A stretch of DNA of 64,000 bases from Isoetes taiwanensis (GCA_021234155.1 JAJEKV010000092.1:2986561-3050560); one strand, 5' to 3'. Positions 22,760-36,524 are shown, numbered from the stretch's first letter. A program made the numbers and translations. Notes: generated by a model from the letters alone, not told the origin.

Positions 22760-24730
22760 TTACTATAAAAATTACGACAATTATTATTATATGACTCGCG
22801 GAGTTCCACATATGCTGTACGTACTAAAAATACATGCTCTTCATCCTCTATGTCTCCATTTGTGCACATGAAACAAATTCGTTCCTGCTTTGGGATACCA
22901 ACCCATTTGCCCATCTCGATCTGAAGCTTATGTGAGCTCGTGCGATACCGTGCTATGGTTTGCTTCAAACTTCGTGAAGTCCCACCCCAATTGATCCAAA
23001 TATACCAACATCGGATTCACCACCTTCATGTAATATGCCATTTTAGTACCAGGCTCGTCCCAAATCCGCATCAATGCTAGTGATTGCCCGTACACCTATC
23101 TCTGAATCTGGCCAACTTGTTCTACATATTCCCCAGCTTTCAGCCCAGTTCAATACATCATTATACCAGCCCACGGATTGACACCTCCATTCCTTTCTTT
23201 GGAAGTCGGTTTTTTGTCCAATGCGGATAACCTATTTACAAAGATAATAGTCTGGATCAGTGCCTCACCTTCCAAAGGTAATAACCCTGCTTTTGCCAAC
23301 ATTATGGGATAAGATATTTGCTACTTAATCCCAAACTCCTTCTGCAAAAATATTTTTTTAATACCCTCAATCTGTTTCCATAATCCTTTCGATAAGGTTG
23401 GCACCCAAATCGAAGCACCATATTGTAGGACTGTTTGAACTAGAGTTTTGAATAGCATTCTTTTCAGTCCCCAATCCTGTAACGATGCCTCTGTGCACTT
23501 CTGGAGCATACCATATAGGGCCTTTTTCCCTCCTGCTAACCGTTTCTTAGTACATTCTTTCCATTTGTAATCTGCACTAAACTCAATTCCAATGTACTTA
23601 TAGTGATTCACAATCTCCAATGCTTCTCCATTGTGAGTAAAACTTGGCTTGTTAACTGTGCCGCATACCATAACCTTAGATTTAGACAGATTTACCTTCA
23701 TCTTCTTTGCTTTGCAAAACTCGCTCAAAGTCTGCAGGTGTTTCTGAAGTACGGTCGGTGTGGCTGCCAATAGTACCATGTCATCCGCATAGAGTAGCAG
23801 TTGGATCACATAGTCTCCTAGTTGAGTTCCTGTAAGCTCGTTTTGCTCCATCCACAATTGCAATTCATCTATGTACAACCCGAAAAGTGTAGGCGACATT
23901 GGACAACCTTATCTCACACCTATTATGCTATGAATCTCGGTTGAGTTATCTGCTAGTCGTGCAATAACTTCCTTGTACATTCTAGATACTGCACCCATGA
24001 ATGAAGTCGGAACTCCAAGCTCTTTCATTCTATTACACAACCCATCCCTTGGTACTGTATCGAAGGCCTTAGAGCAGTCAATAAATGCAAGAAACAATGC
24101 CCTCCCTGGTTTCTTAGCCTTTTCAATGAGCACCCTCAATGTGAGGGAATGATCTAGAGTATTGTGCATCCTTCTGAATCCTGCTTGACATGTAGCTCTT
24201 TTCCCATGTATATCTGTCCATGTGCTCAATTTCCTTTCCAGTAAGCAGCCCAATAATTTGGAGTATACACTTCCCACTATAATTGTCTGGTAGTTACAAA
24301 CATCCGCCTTATCACCTGATTTATGCACGGGACTACTTTGTTCAGTTGCCATGGTCTTGGCAAGCTCTCTTTAATTGGGCATTTAGCTGATTGACTAGTG
24401 TCTACAAGAGTACTTTATCACCCCATTTTAACAATTCTGCACTCATCCCTTCAAAATCAGCGGCCTTACCATTCTTTAATTGCTTCAAAGCCATACCTAC
24501 TTCCTTAACCGCGAATAAATTCTCATTCACATCCATTTCCTCCATCCCTGGTGCATCTCTACAGTAATATATGGACTGTACCAGCCGCAAAAAATCTTCC
24601 TCCTTTAGCCGTTGGTGCTCTATATGCCCACGAAGCTTATTCCAAAAAGTTTTTGGATGCTCGGATAACCAACTCCATAGTTCTTCTTGCCTTTTGGACT
24701 CGTAGGCTCTTTTCTTACCTCTTATGATTG
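22760..24730 (-). pseudogene. LINE (non-LTR retrotransposon) RT and C-terminal region
   Basis: The minus strand encodes, in order, a pre-RT part (24730-24402, with LKQLKNGKAADFEGMSAELL), RT palm motifs with FLAFIDCSKAFDTVPRDGL (near 24090), then after one in-frame stop GCPMSPTLFGLYIDELQLWM and LLLYADDMVLLA (near 23790). Then come the thumb and connection (LSKSKVMVCG, HYKYIGIEFSADYKWKECTK). A C-terminal zinc-finger-like ERICFMCTNGDIEDEEHVFL follows near 22890. YADD with a catalytic Asp pair is present. At least one stop (23908) and two frameshifts inactivate it. The apurinic endonuclease domain expected upstream is absent, as in 5'-truncated LINEs. Confidence 0.85.
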
Positions 24731-24944
24731 CAATACGACATGGGAAAGGACACTGTTAATATTACTTGAATGAAGAAATTGACAAATACACCTTGTAAAT
24801 ATATCCCTTATATTCTTGAAATAGTCCTCATGTTTCTCTGCATAATGGTGACCACTATAAGTATCCACCATTTAAAGAACATATTCCTACCAATTACATA
24901 TCTATGACAAGGAATATGATTCCAATCTAATCTTAGGATTTACG

Positions 24945-25620
24945 ACGTTGAATTCGTACCCGTCGTATAATCCTAAAGTTGAATCGAGACAGCCTGCCAA
25001 GATGCACTTCTTATCATTTGAGAGTGAAATACTATTCACAGAATGACCCAACGCATCTCCATTTTGTCCGAGAAATAAACTACTTTGTTCAGAAAGGCAA
25101 CTATATGACTAAAGATTTTTCACATATTACATAAACTATAAACTGTTCATATAGGAAAATAAAAGAGTGGATTCACCTTCCTACAAGATTATCAAATGCA
25201 CGTATCGACCTGCTAACATTGTCGGCAATTATTTCAAACTTTATTACGACTACAAATGTGACACTGTATGTGAAGGCTTCCATTATCTGTATAAAATCCA
25301 TCCACTCCTTAGGATGTCATTCACGGGCCAAACAAAATCATAGTTCTACTTTAACGACAATATCATAACTAACAGATAATAAATATTTTTGCTGATAAGA
25401 GATATACCTGAATGGGCTCCATGTTATGGAGTCGGCAATCCCACACATGCACAGACCTGCCATATTCGCCTGAAATAATAGATGGAAAGAGCTCGTTGAA
25501 TTTTACAGAATTCACATGCCAAATTTCCAGTGTAAGAATCTCACACAATTCAAAAAAGACCCAGTTAAAGAAGCTAGAAGAGGAGAACTCATTATCATGG
25601 CCTCTGAATTTACGAATCAC
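24945..25620 (-). pseudogene. relic of WDR83/MORG1-like WD40 gene
   Basis: Four short blocks on the minus strand, in the right order, resemble plant WDR83-type WD40 proteins: VIRKFRGHDNE (25620-25588), VNSVKFNELFPSII with YGRSVHVWDCRLHNMEPIQ (25515-25408, followed by a GTATAT donor), an eroded blade with SVTFVVVIKFEII and IRAFDNLVGR (about 25290-25177, followed by GTGAAT), and SISLSNDKKCILAGCLDSTL (about 25070-24975). Introns lie at positions expected of a genomic copy. Key residues are lost in the third blade and the first donor is gone. It directly precedes the LINE fragment on the same strand. It is non-functional. Confidence 0.65.
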
Positions 25621-26092
25621 ATGGCCTTATAAGAGAATTTGAATTACGATAGGATTCAAAAAGAAACAAAAAACAGGAATTTGTGATGCCATCTAAGTAA
25701 ATGCATGACCAGTTCATAGGGATCTTAGAATAAAATAAGCTCCCTCCATGTATTTTTTCAAAGCTGTTTTGCTATAGAACATCACACTTAGGGTATTTTG
25801 CCGGTTTATGTGACCGGAACAATAAAAACTAGAGTTGGCCGAAAGATATGAGATGTGTTCGAAAATAATTGCCCTAAATGAACAAGTGCGACGTGGTACA
25901 CACAATTCGAGCAATCCTGTAGGCAGGTAAATAAACGGAAGCTGAACCTTGTAAGACGCAACATGCCGTGGTGATGTCCTTCCGCATCTCCGTATGAATT
26001 TTTGGTTAATTTCTAATTTTCTTAACTCTCGATTTGTAAACTATAAATCTAATGGTGAAATATCATGCCACATCAGATTTTGCTGGCATGGA

Positions 26093-26205
26093 GATGATAC
26101 GTGGTAGGCTAGAATTCGAGAAAAGGCTGTAGGCTCGGTAGAGCTCTAGCATGAAGACGATACGTGGATAGGCTAGAATTTGAGAAAAGACTGTAGGCTC
26201 GGTAG
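26093..26205. repeat. tandem duplication of about 55 bp
   Basis: The phrase GATACGTGG...TAGGCTAGAATT followed by GAGAAAAG.CTGTAGGCTC occurs twice in tandem. A related GTGGATAGCTAGAATTGCAG occurs near 36045, so the unit may belong to a dispersed repeat. Confidence 0.7.
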
Positions 26206-26209
26206 GGTT

Positions 26210-28157
26210 GGTGTGGTGATAAGGTTCCCAAATTATCTCTTTACTATGATTGGTGGAGCGAGAAAATGGGATTTGAATTTTTGTCTTTATTTCCTAGTGC
26301 TTTGTAATTAGAAATGGCGTGCCTTCCTTTCTAGGTCAGACGATGAATTTGGATGGAGTTGCTTCACAAAATTTGCTCTGGTGCAGATAATTTGCACGGA
26401 GTTGCTCTGGTGTAGATAATTTTCTTCGGATAGTTAAATTTCAGTTGTTTCCTTGTTTGCTCGCTGATTGAAGCAAGCAGACAGTGCGTATGAAGGAATC
26501 GGCTTCCTGTTTGTCAAGGCCCTCATGTCTGAGTTGCAAATCATTTTCATGGCTCAGGATTGTGCTCAAAAGGAAACGACGGTAGGAAACAACAGAGATA
26601 GTAGAACCGCTGCTCTAGATTTTGTGGATCTTGGGTTGATCTGGAAATTGATCTAGACTGCAATTGCAGCTCTGCTTATAGAATTCGATGTTGTGCTGGT
26701 TATGCCGATACGTCTATCTCTGTTTACGATAGGTTCATGGCATCGCCTCTCTGTGCTCTTCAAAGTCGCCATGGTTTTCAGTGTGTATTTTTTGTTATTT
26801 GGATGTATTAGTGCATGTACAAATACACGTACATGGAGCTTTTGTTTGTACATGGGTGTGATGTGTAAATATCATATCTCTTGATTTAGAATATTCTTGG
26901 CATTATCTTGGGATCCAATGATCACAAGTGAGCGATAATGTGTTCCCAATCAAACCATATATTTCGAACTTATGATTGTTGAAGGTTATGTGGTGTAGTC
27001 GTATTAAAATAAGTAGAATGCTGATGCTGGCATCTCAGTTTTGCTAAGAAACAGTATAAAGATTTTCACAATTGTTGAGGGCTGGATAGGAGCGCACGTG
27101 AGCCCTGGCAGATGCTGACCTGTGATCGCCATTCTAATTTGGTTCGTTGCAGCTGTTGGGGTCGACATACCAATGAGATGAGGATGCCGCCTTTGGTTCT
27201 TGTTTGCTTCATCTGCAGGGACGGCGTACAGATGAGCGATTGCTTTGTGTGTTTTTGTTTTGTTGCCTTTGTTTTTCATCATGTCCATGAGGAGAGCAGC
27301 GATAAAGGGCAAGGCTCATGCTGCCCATGTGCCCATGCCCCCTGTTGGTTCCATGCCTGTGGAACATCGGTAGCTCTGCAATGATGTCCTAGCATTAATT
27401 CGTGGGACAGGACTTAGAGCAATTGCTGGAGCGGTTCTTTCTGTAGTAATCAATCTCTATTTTTCTTGTTTTGCATTGAATCTGACTGTTTTAGCTCACA
27501 CCCATATCAAATTTTAAATGTATAGTTTTCATGGCATTGGCGTTGCTCGGAGGGAGTTTTTCCAGGAAATATTAAGCGGCCCATTTATGCAAGAGCAAGT
27601 TGAGCATGCAATTCCATGAAGCCATAACTGGCGGGTTTGTGTTACTGCTCAAAATTCGTGTGGATGATGCAATTTAATCCGGGCTCTATGCTGCATGTAT
27701 CATGGGAATTAAACTGGATTGTGAAGCTTCAGATAAGGTAGTTGGAGATTCCCCAGGCTCATGTCATATTGGAATGCTGCTGCTATGTTTGAGTTGTGCA
27801 GTACTACATTGTATTAGTATGACAACTGTATTGTATAGATACCAGTATGCTTCTATACTATCTTAACCCATGGTGTATGATCTTCAAGCGCCCCCTTTAA
27901 AATCGGGTCAACAGGGGCCAGTTTGACCCAGAAAGACTTCACAAGGGTGGACATGATGTGTGGAGAGGGAATATCCCATGAATTATGCCACGATCCAAAG
28001 CCCAAACAAAATAATACAGAGTGAGCTATAAACAAAACATTTTTCCTAAAAAATTTTCCATCTCAACAGGACATTGTCTCATGTTTGGGGAATAATAGAA
28101 AATAGAAACCACCCTAATACCCTACTCCTCTCCGGCGGCTCCATCTCCGTTTCAATT
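26210..28157. other. intergenic DNA upstream of OLA1
   Basis: I find no gene. The last few hundred bases presumably hold the OLA1 promoter and 5' UTR. I did not find a convincing TATA box. Open frames such as 26468-26656 and 27112-27384 have no family motif. Confidence 0.45.
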
Positions 28158-31134
28158 ATGCCTCCTAAAGCTGCCAAAGGCAAGGATGCCCCAGTGGAGC
28201 GTCCCATTCTGGGACGTTTTTCATCACATCTGAAGATTGGTATAGTAAGCATTCTCTGCTCTCCCAATTTTTATTTCAGTTGAAGCATGAATTCCTATGT
28301 CGCTTCCATTTCTTATCATACCTTCTTGCCGGATTGCAGGTGGGGCTTCCAAATGTTGGAAAGTCTACACTCTTTAATACACTGACGAAGCTATCTATTC
28401 CTGCTGAGAATTTTCCGTTTTGTACCATTGAACCAAATGAGGCCCGAGTGTTTGTTCCAGATGATCGTTTTGATTGGCTTTTACAGCTTTACAAGCCTAA
28501 GAGTGAGGTAATATTTGAATTAATCTTAAAGACCTAAGGACATATTTGGACATGGGAATGTTGAAGACGGGACATTACTCCCATTTATTCGCAAAACATG
28601 ATTATCTAACGAAATTATCAAGATCTTTATGGACCTAACAACTAAAGCAAAGCAAGCATTCGACAATGTCTATCAAGATACATTAGGATTAGCATAGAAA
28701 GGGAGGGATTTAATAGCACTTGTATTGTTTGTGGGCCAATGCTTAGAGGAATCTTTACATCGTTTTAGACTCACTTAATGTAATCTACTGGATAAAATAA
28801 TAAGCATTGAGGAAAGCAACAGCTTCTTCCCCACCATTTGGACGCCATTAGTGATTTCTATTTCCATTGCCTCATGGAAAGGCAGAACCAGTTTCTCGCT
28901 TTCGTAATGTATTTGGAGACTGTCTTTGATAATTAACTTCCATGTCACCCCAATCAACATATCTCTCACTGTTTATTGATATTGATTGGATAGGTATCCG
29001 CCTTCTTAGAAGTGCATGACATAGCAGGGCTTGTTCGTGGAGCACATCAAGGACAGGGTCTTGGGAATAACTTCCTTTCGCATATCCGGGCAGTGGATGG
29101 AGTTTTCCATGTTCTAAGTGAGCACTAGCCTTTTACAATTTGGTAGGAAGTTTATTCGTTTAGTCTAAGAATACGTTGCCTTCGGGCACGAGCAAATAAT
29201 CCTAAACTAGAGTTATACAAAAGATTATCACAGCTTATAGCCTCCCTGGTGGATAGCACATACTTATTCTACAAAAGCTTGCTAAATCATGTCCTTCTCT
29301 AAAGCAGTTCAAGATTCCTATTGAATGCTAATGCGCCTTATTTTTAACAGGCATATACTTGAGTTTTGGTAGGAAAATAATTTGCTATTTTGAATGTGCT
29401 TTCAGGGATTTGAACTGTTTAGCAACAATATGTCCTTACATTTTTTTCTTATCATTTGTGATATAAATTCTGTTAAATAGGAGCATTTGATGATCCGGAA
29501 GTTATTCATGTCGAAGACACTGTTGATCCCATTAGAGACTTGGAAGTCATTACGGAGGAATTACGTCTCAAGGTAACAACACTGCTATTATATAACCAGT
29601 GTGGTGTTATTAATCACGCTGATAAATTTGCCTTAGGATTTGGAGTTTATGGAGAGAAAGATTGAAGATTTAGAGAAGGTTTTGAAACGTAGCAATGATA
29701 AGCAAGTCAAGCTGGAGCATGAGTGTTCCCTTAAGGTACCGTCTTTCAGGCTTGTTGTGACCACCCAACAAACCCTTTCTGTACTAACTGGAACTCTCTT
29801 GTCTGAATCAGGTGCAAGAATGGCTGAAGGATGGTAAAGATGTTAGGCTTGGTGATTGGAAATCAGCAGAGATAGAATTTCTAAATACTTTCCAGCTGCT
29901 AACTGCAAAACCTGTTGTCTACCTGGTAAACTTTTTAAACTATTATCAAAGCACACATATGACAATTGTGGAACTTGGCTTTATGTTAATGCAAGAACGC
30001 ATGTTTAGGATTTCTGATCTATGAGATCATGATTTGGGTTGATTGTTTGACAGGTCAATATGACAGAAAGGGACTATCAAAGGAAGAAGAATAAGTGGCT
30101 GCCGAAGATACATGCATGGTATCAAATTGTAGCTTGATTCTTTTCATTAGCATATAGGAAGCTTTTAAGTACAATCCACTAATTATGAAGTCTATTTTAG
30201 GGTTAAAGACCATGGTGGTGAAAGTATTATTCCCTTCAGTGCTGCATTGGAACAAAAGCTGTCTGACATGCCATCAGATGAAGCGTCAGTTTACTGCAAG
30301 GAGAATGATATCCAAAGGTACGAGCATCTTTATTATAAGTTCTACTTTTTGCTAGAATTGAATATATGTTTTGCATTTGCAGTGCATTGCCAAAAATAAT
30401 CAAAACAGGTTTTGCTGCAATCAATCTCATTTACTTTTTTACAGCAGGTCCAGATGAGGTAGAAACTCAAGCATGTTATCTTCACCTTAGTTCTTTTTCG
30501 AAAGTACTCGTGTACGTCGTATTCAATATAACCATTAACTAGCGACATGAATATTTATGTTCTAGCATTTCATGGGGAAAACATACAATTAATGGGTTTG
30601 CATATTTTGCAGGTCAAATGTTGGCAAATAAGGAAACAAACTAAAGCACCTCAAGCAGCAGGGACTATTCATACTGATTTTGAAAGAGGGTTTATATGTG
30701 CTGAGGTATAATTTAGCATTTTCTATAGTCAGCTCATATTGGATATAGATACAGACTCAGCAATAATTAAATGCAGGTTATGAAGTTTGAGGATCTTAAA
30801 GAACTTGGTTCTGAAGCTGCTGTCAAGGTGCAATCTAAATTTCTCTAGATGCCTTTGTGTTTCGTTTTGATATAGTCATTGACATTGTCATAGTCCTTGT
30901 CAGTCATTACATGGAAATAGCAAGCTCCTGCCATTAATAATACCTTTCAAAGCTATATTGCTTCGTTTGTGTATTGTTCAAACTTGAGCTATTGCATAAC
31001 TAATCTTGGTAAGGTTTTTTCTTTCTTTTCTTTTGTAGGCTGCAGGAAAATATAAACAAGAGGGCAAGAACTATGTTGTTCAAGATGGAGATATTATACT
31101 ATTCAAGTTTAATGTAACAAGTGGGAAAAAGTGA
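28158..31134 (+). CDS. OLA1: Obg-like ATPase 1 (YchF/OLA1), complete 12-exon gene
   Basis: Twelve exons join in frame to 393 residues, the normal length of plant OLA1: 28158-28244, 28340-28507, 28994-29117, 29481-29572, 29637-29735, 29812-29925, 30054-30118, 30201-30317, 30383-30458, 30613-30705, 30777-30827 and 31039-31134. All introns are GT-AG. Motifs visible are G1 [12 protein letters not shown] (exon 2), switch [13 protein letters not shown]3 [20 protein letters not shown] (exon 3), G4 NMTE (exon 7) and a C-terminal TGS domain ([17 protein letters not shown] to DGDIILFKF). Glu in place of the usual G4 Asp (NxxE for NKxD) is the known reason YchF proteins prefer ATP. It is a cytosolic, ribosome-associated P-loop ATPase with roles in translation and stress responses. 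It has no disabling change and is the only intact host gene here. Confidence 0.97.
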
Positions 31135-32082
31135 TAGAATCGGCTGAGGTGTTGCACAGAGATTGTAATATTTGGTAATTTTTCATCCCTCTGGTCCTGC
31201 TGAGCACTCCAACCATACTTAGGCTGGAATAAACGTTTACCCTGGGAGTAACTGAAAATCAGCGCTGGAGATGAGTTTTCAGGTGTTAGTGCCATCTGAG
31301 AGCAGGCAGGGATAACGTTAAATGTAATTTTAAGGTGAGCTTTGGAAATATTTATCAAGAGCGAGGACTCTTCGATTTTGCCCCATGCATCATTATTATA
31401 TTCTGATATATTTCATATAATAGGAATAGACGTCTGAATTTCTTGGCATTGACAAATACTGATACAGATATCATGGCAATTATTTCTATACCAGCTCATG
31501 TTATCTACCAAAACATTTATTTATTTATTTATTTTTAAATACTGGCTCATGCTGGCTACCAAGACATTTAATGTATGTACCGTGGCATTCATTTTGGAGC
31601 TCACTTTTTGGCATTCAGTAAGGTTGCTTGAGAACCTTAGGCTCACGTAGGATGTTCCCTAAGCTACACATTGAGCCCACATGGTGTGGGTTTGAAAAAC
31701 ACTCAATATAAAAACGAGGGATTGGAAACTCATACTGTAAAAATGAATCAACCTCAAAAGAATACATTCTCTACGATGCGTTGAAGGATGTGAGAGTTGA
31801 TGTAACCGGCCAGGATAATCCATTGGTGTTGCCTTTTGCTCCTTTTATTCAAAAGTATGCATCAGGAATTAAAAATTAAGGGAGAACTAGCAGTTGGCAA
31901 GCTTGGGGCAAAGGCTAGAAAGATTGGACATGTATAATGAAGTATGCAGTTAAAGAAAAATAGTGGTAAAGAAAAATCAAGAGGCATTATGTAATAGGTA
32001 AAGGCCGTTGAGGCCATTTTTCTGGCGGAAAAGGCTTGGCAGCAACGAGACGAGCTGGCAGCGCCGCTCGCGGCACCTTACA
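31135..32082. other. OLA1 3' region and intergenic DNA
   Basis: The first part should include the OLA1 3' UTR, but I see no certain polyadenylation site. The rest holds no recognisable gene. A short ATTTATTTATTT run lies near 31515. Confidence 0.45.
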
Positions 32083-33116
32083 TAAAGGTAAAGGGAGCCA
32101 CATTTTGGCCAGCTCGATGCCACGTCAGCAAAGTATATAAAGTTTTATTTTTTTTAATATTTTTTTTCCTCCTTTCTTCCAGCAATACTTTTGTCACCAT
32201 AGCCGTGCACAGAGCTATGGCGATATCTGTTTTGGCATGGGCGCTTGCCTTTTTTCCTGTTGCCATAGCATTTGTGCATGGTTTACCAGTTGCCATAGCA
32301 GATTTTTTTGCGGATCGCCATACTTTTGGTGTTGTTCTTTCTGTTCTTGTGGATTTTGCATTCCGGCAGTCGGCTTTCAGGGTTTTTTTTGGAGTTTGTG
32401 TCGTTGAAGCTCAGGTAAGGAAGCAAATCTGTTAATCTTTTACTAACAGAGTCGTGAGATTTTACTTTAACTGGTTTTTCGTAGATTTGGAAGGATCTTT
32501 TGTCATTTCTAGGCCAGTTTGTGGAGACATTGTTGCAGCTAGTGCAGGTTCTAGGGTGGTGACAGCAACAACCAACTTGAATGGAGATCCTGGGTTCTAT
32601 AAGGGGAAGAACGGTGAAGAGGTGAAGCTTTAATATCTTGAATAGTGCGATTGATGCATGGCCTGAGGCTGCCAAAGCTTTACTGTGTGCTATTATCATG
32701 AATAACACTGTTACTACTTCAGGTGGTTTCTCGTTTATGGCTCCAGTTGCTAATTGCGTGTTCATAACATGTGCGGATGGTCGTTCTGTTGGAGAAGCTC
32801 TGGAATCATGGAAGAAAAAGACATGATCTGTCCTACTTGTTCAGTGGAAGTTGTGTAATACCTTTTTTTTAGAATCATTGGAATTTTCTTAATCAGTACT
32901 CTATTACTGTTTTTGATCAGTGTAATCCTGAATTTCATAAATACAATCAATATGATCTTGAACTTCTGTGCTATTTCTATGTTATGGAATAACGAAAATC
33001 AAGTGATCAATGGATAAATCAACTGACCCGAAATCAACTCACCAGACCATAACAAGAACTATGACTGGATATAAAATAAGCTGAAAACAGCCGAAATGTG
33101 GCCCCCTTTACCTTTA
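32083..33116. mobile_element. non-autonomous terminal-inverted-repeat element
   Basis: TAAAGGTAAAGGGAGCCACA at 32083 and the inverted TGTGGCCCCCTTTACCTTTA ending at 33116 pair over roughly 26 bp with a few mismatches, framing 1.03 kb. No transposase motif is seen inside. Just within the left end are CCACGTCAGC and a TATATAAAG box, then a frame (32205-32435) coding for a hydrophobic peptide that I do not trust as a gene. No clear target-site duplication was found, so the ends are approximate. Confidence 0.55.
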
Positions 33117-36100
33117 CGAATATGGTTGAACAAATTGAAGAAAAGTTTTTTTCATTATATAGTAGAATTGTATCTGAAGCCCTTGCTTTCTTATTCTATG
33201 ATTTATATCCTATGCAACCTAGGATCAAACACAACAGTAACAAGGTGATGTACCACTAGGGGTTGCCCTTATAAGGAATTTGTTTATGCATGTGTTGTAA
33301 GATAAAAGAGATGGGATGAACAAGGACAACGTGCATTTTTTATAGAAGAGAAAGATCTGGAAAGTACTTAGGCTATTTATTGTAATTTTTGGTAGCATAT
33401 ATTTTTGAGGGATCTTGTGGGTAAAAAGTTGGAAAAATCACCACAAGAATGCTGTTTCTATCTTGTAAAAGTTGTCGATTAGTGCTGCAACCTTGCGTTT
33501 ATACAATCAGGAATCAATGCCCATGCAGAGCGTGAAAGTCTCCATATCGGCTAAAGTGATGCAAGTACAAACCATTTTAGTCACAACTATCTGGATACAA
33601 CAAATATAATCCATTTGCCACAGAATCAGGATCATCTCATAATCTTATTGTGCTTTACACTTGCTAAATTCAATTGTGGTTCATGAGCCAATCCTGCCTG
33701 TTGAGAATGATGTGGCTAAGACTAATGTTAAAAGTTATGAAACTGTCACTCTAACTCTTCCTTTAATATTAGTCTAGATGCACTGCAGATGGTTTTGGGG
33801 CAGACATATACCCTGATTTAATATTATGATGACTAGTCTAGATGCCCTACAGATGGTTTTGGGGCAGACATATACCCTGATGTATATCGTGGGTTTGAGG
33901 TGCAAGATATAGTTGAAGGATGCTCAGAACTTGTTCCTCCAATCATAGTGCTATAGGGTAAGCCCTTAGATCTCTTCAAGCGTGGCTCGTAGTAGTGCTC
34001 CTATTGAGGCAAGGATATTAGAGCTCGCATGCCTTAATATTTAGGATATGACGCTGTTGGCGTGAAATAATTGCTTAAAACTAAGTATCAGTTTGATGGC
34101 ACAAACCTCTAAACACAAGGCTCAAATCTCATAATAACGACTTTCTCTCAATATCTTGCATTCCATGGATAAAACTTTTTTCAATAGGCAAAGCATATTG
34201 CAGCAATTCATAAATGTTTATATTCAACCTATGCAATTTTGTATGCTCACAAACCATGAGGAGACTTTAAAATATATATTTTTAGCTTTGATCCAAGCTA
34301 CTGCCAGATTTTCATCCAAGTGATATTGCAAAATATCAAATGAGTCAATGACAGAATATGGGTGTCACAATTTAGAATTGGGCCAGATGCCTCATAACAA
34401 AGTATGAGCATCACCTTTTTAAAATTGGACTATGTAGACTTGCCTGCTTTCCCCACCAGGGAGGAAATAGCAAAGTGGACTATTTGTTTGGAAACCCCAT
34501 TTTCATAGTCATCACTTGGCTTATAGCTTCGTTGTACTGAAACAACATCATGCAATAATAATTCATAAGAAAGCAATGCATTCTGAAGTTTTACGCATTA
34601 AAGGACATTTCCATACAGATATAAGCCTTACATTATTTTCATTGCAAAAATTGTTTAAACAAACCTCCACACGTGGTTGAATATCAGAACGTTTGTGGTG
34701 ATCCATTATTCTTAAGTAAAGTATCTTTCTAGCACTTTTCTAGCACTTTCCAAACTGATACAGATAATATAAGATAAGAAATTATACAAACACGACTAAT
34801 ATGCAACCAAAGCATGCTATTAAGAGATAATTGGTAGTTGGAAACGACAAATACATGATATGTCCAATATCATTTACCTAGATAAAGCGTCTTTTAATAC
34901 GCGATGGTTTCAGAAATCAATGAAGGGCAGTTCACTGTTGTATCCTCTTGCCAATAAGCACCTTTTGAAGAGTTTGGAAGTGATAGAATCGCATCTAGGC
35001 AACACCACTTGCAATATTATAAGTCTTAAAGCCATTTTGTGAATTTTCGTCTTGTACAAAATTGCAATTGTAGACAAGCCTCACTGCAATGTGACACAAT
35101 CCAGTGAAGCTAAGCAACATTTGCAGATTGCATAGTAGCCAAAGACTAAGGCAACTTGCAAATTCAACAAGATCTCTCGTGCATTTTGCATTAAACCAAG
35201 CAGTAATATAAAGATCTTTGCCTGCTCTTTCTTTGGTGCAATCCCTCTTGAATCCACGCTTCTGTTTAAGCATATTTTACCACTATATCTAAGCAAGTCA
35301 AGTAACATGCTGCAGACAGAACTTACTTACAATTCTTCTTATGTTTGCATCATCAGCTTGGCTTGCCTGGAAACGAGATGTCAAATACCAGAAGTATAAT
35401 TTACCTTCTCTACATAAAATATAAAGTAGCTTCTCTAGCCCGATGATGGTAAAATCCAAGGCTTTCATCAAGCACGAAAAAGCCAAATGATCCCTACATA
35501 ACAGCAAAGAATCTTACATCCATTACCTGCACCATTTTCAGACAGACAGTTTAACTGCATCTTTGGTCGTTGCACAAGCTTCAGCTGGTGCCAATAAAAT
35601 GAGGGTCTAACATCTCCCCAACTTGCTTGAAACTCTTCTTTATACTGCCAGTTCTGCTTTTCCTGCCCATGTTCTTGTGAAGATCCATGCAGATCTTCGT
35701 TATATCTTCCAGTTTGTTGCAGATATTGGTCTTTTGCCTAAATTGTTGACCAAACAAGCTCGAATCTAAGGAAGGCTTTAGAAAAATAAAATGTCTCAAT
35801 ATGTAAAAAAGGAATTGATAGGGGAAGAATGGATCCGGCACCCAGGGATGCAGAAAACTCACTGATTCTTTCCTCCAATCGTCGCCTAAAACCCACATAC
35901 ACAGCTTCAGATGCTCCACCACAAATCAAATGCTCCACCAGATGCTCCAGATGCATTTTCTAATTTTCTTGCCCGTAGGATTGGAAAATAAGAAATCAAT
36001 GGATAAAAGAATGCCACGTCATATTTGCACGCCGTGGCAGACACGTGGATAGCTAGAATTGCAGCATTTGTTATAGCAGGGGTTAGGCAGTGGTTGGGAA

Positions 36101-36150
36101 TATGATTCCCGTGTTATATTGTATGCAAGACTGTACATTTTGTGGGGCTT
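33117..36150. other. intergenic DNA with unidentified minus-strand coding-like pieces
   Basis: A 60 bp unit containing AGATGGTTTTGGGGCAGACA is tandemly duplicated at about 33772-33890. Between 35000 and 35960 the minus strand has several open pieces next to splice-like signals: VYVGFRRRLEERI ending near 35860 before GTGAGT, DSSLFGQQFRQKTNICNKLE near 35750, and MKALDFTIIGLEKLLYILCR near 35450 ending before GTAAGT. They could be exons of a gene or a captured fragment, but I recognise no family and cannot join them reliably. Confidence 0.35.
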
Positions 36151-36423
36151 GAGCAGCTTAGTTGCCATGTTGCTTTTTTGGGTTTTTGGATGGCATTCTT
36201 GGCAATGGTTCTAAAAAGAGAAAGATAGCCTGCCTTTCGTAGGGACTGGATAAGGCCAGACAGGTGCGTTTGCATGTCGAAACTCCAGTGCCCTGCTCCA
36301 ACGCCGAAACTCTGCTCCTAGTGCAGATGCGATTAGGGAGGTGGGGCCTGATTGTGTCTGATTGTATGGTCTTTGGCAAAAAATGGTCTGTGAAGTCGCT
36401 ATAGGCCTCTGCGTTATTGTAGG

Positions 36424-36524
36424 GGGTAACCTTCGCCACCTGGCGGTTTCCGGGTGGAACCCGGCTCGCGGCGGCGCCACCTGCGGATTTCCACCCGGAA
36501 ACCACCAGGTGGCGGAGGTTACCC
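36424..36524. repeat. 36 bp inverted repeat (strong hairpin)
   Basis: The arm at 36424-36459 (starting GGGTAACCTTCGCCACCTGG) and its inverse at 36489-36524 match at 34 of 36 positions, with a 29 nt GC-rich loop. Downstream are GCCACGTCGGCAGGGG and a TATAAAG box at about 36570. The arrangement of CCACGTC and a TATA box resembles the left end of the element at 32083. Confidence 0.85.

Noticed and set aside
22503..22811. Open frame with long serine run on the minus strand
   Set aside because: It is produced by the GAT microsatellite and has no family match.
32205..32765. Overlapping open frames on both strands inside the 1.03 kb element
   Set aside because: No transposase or other motif, and hydrophobic composition explained by T-rich sequence.
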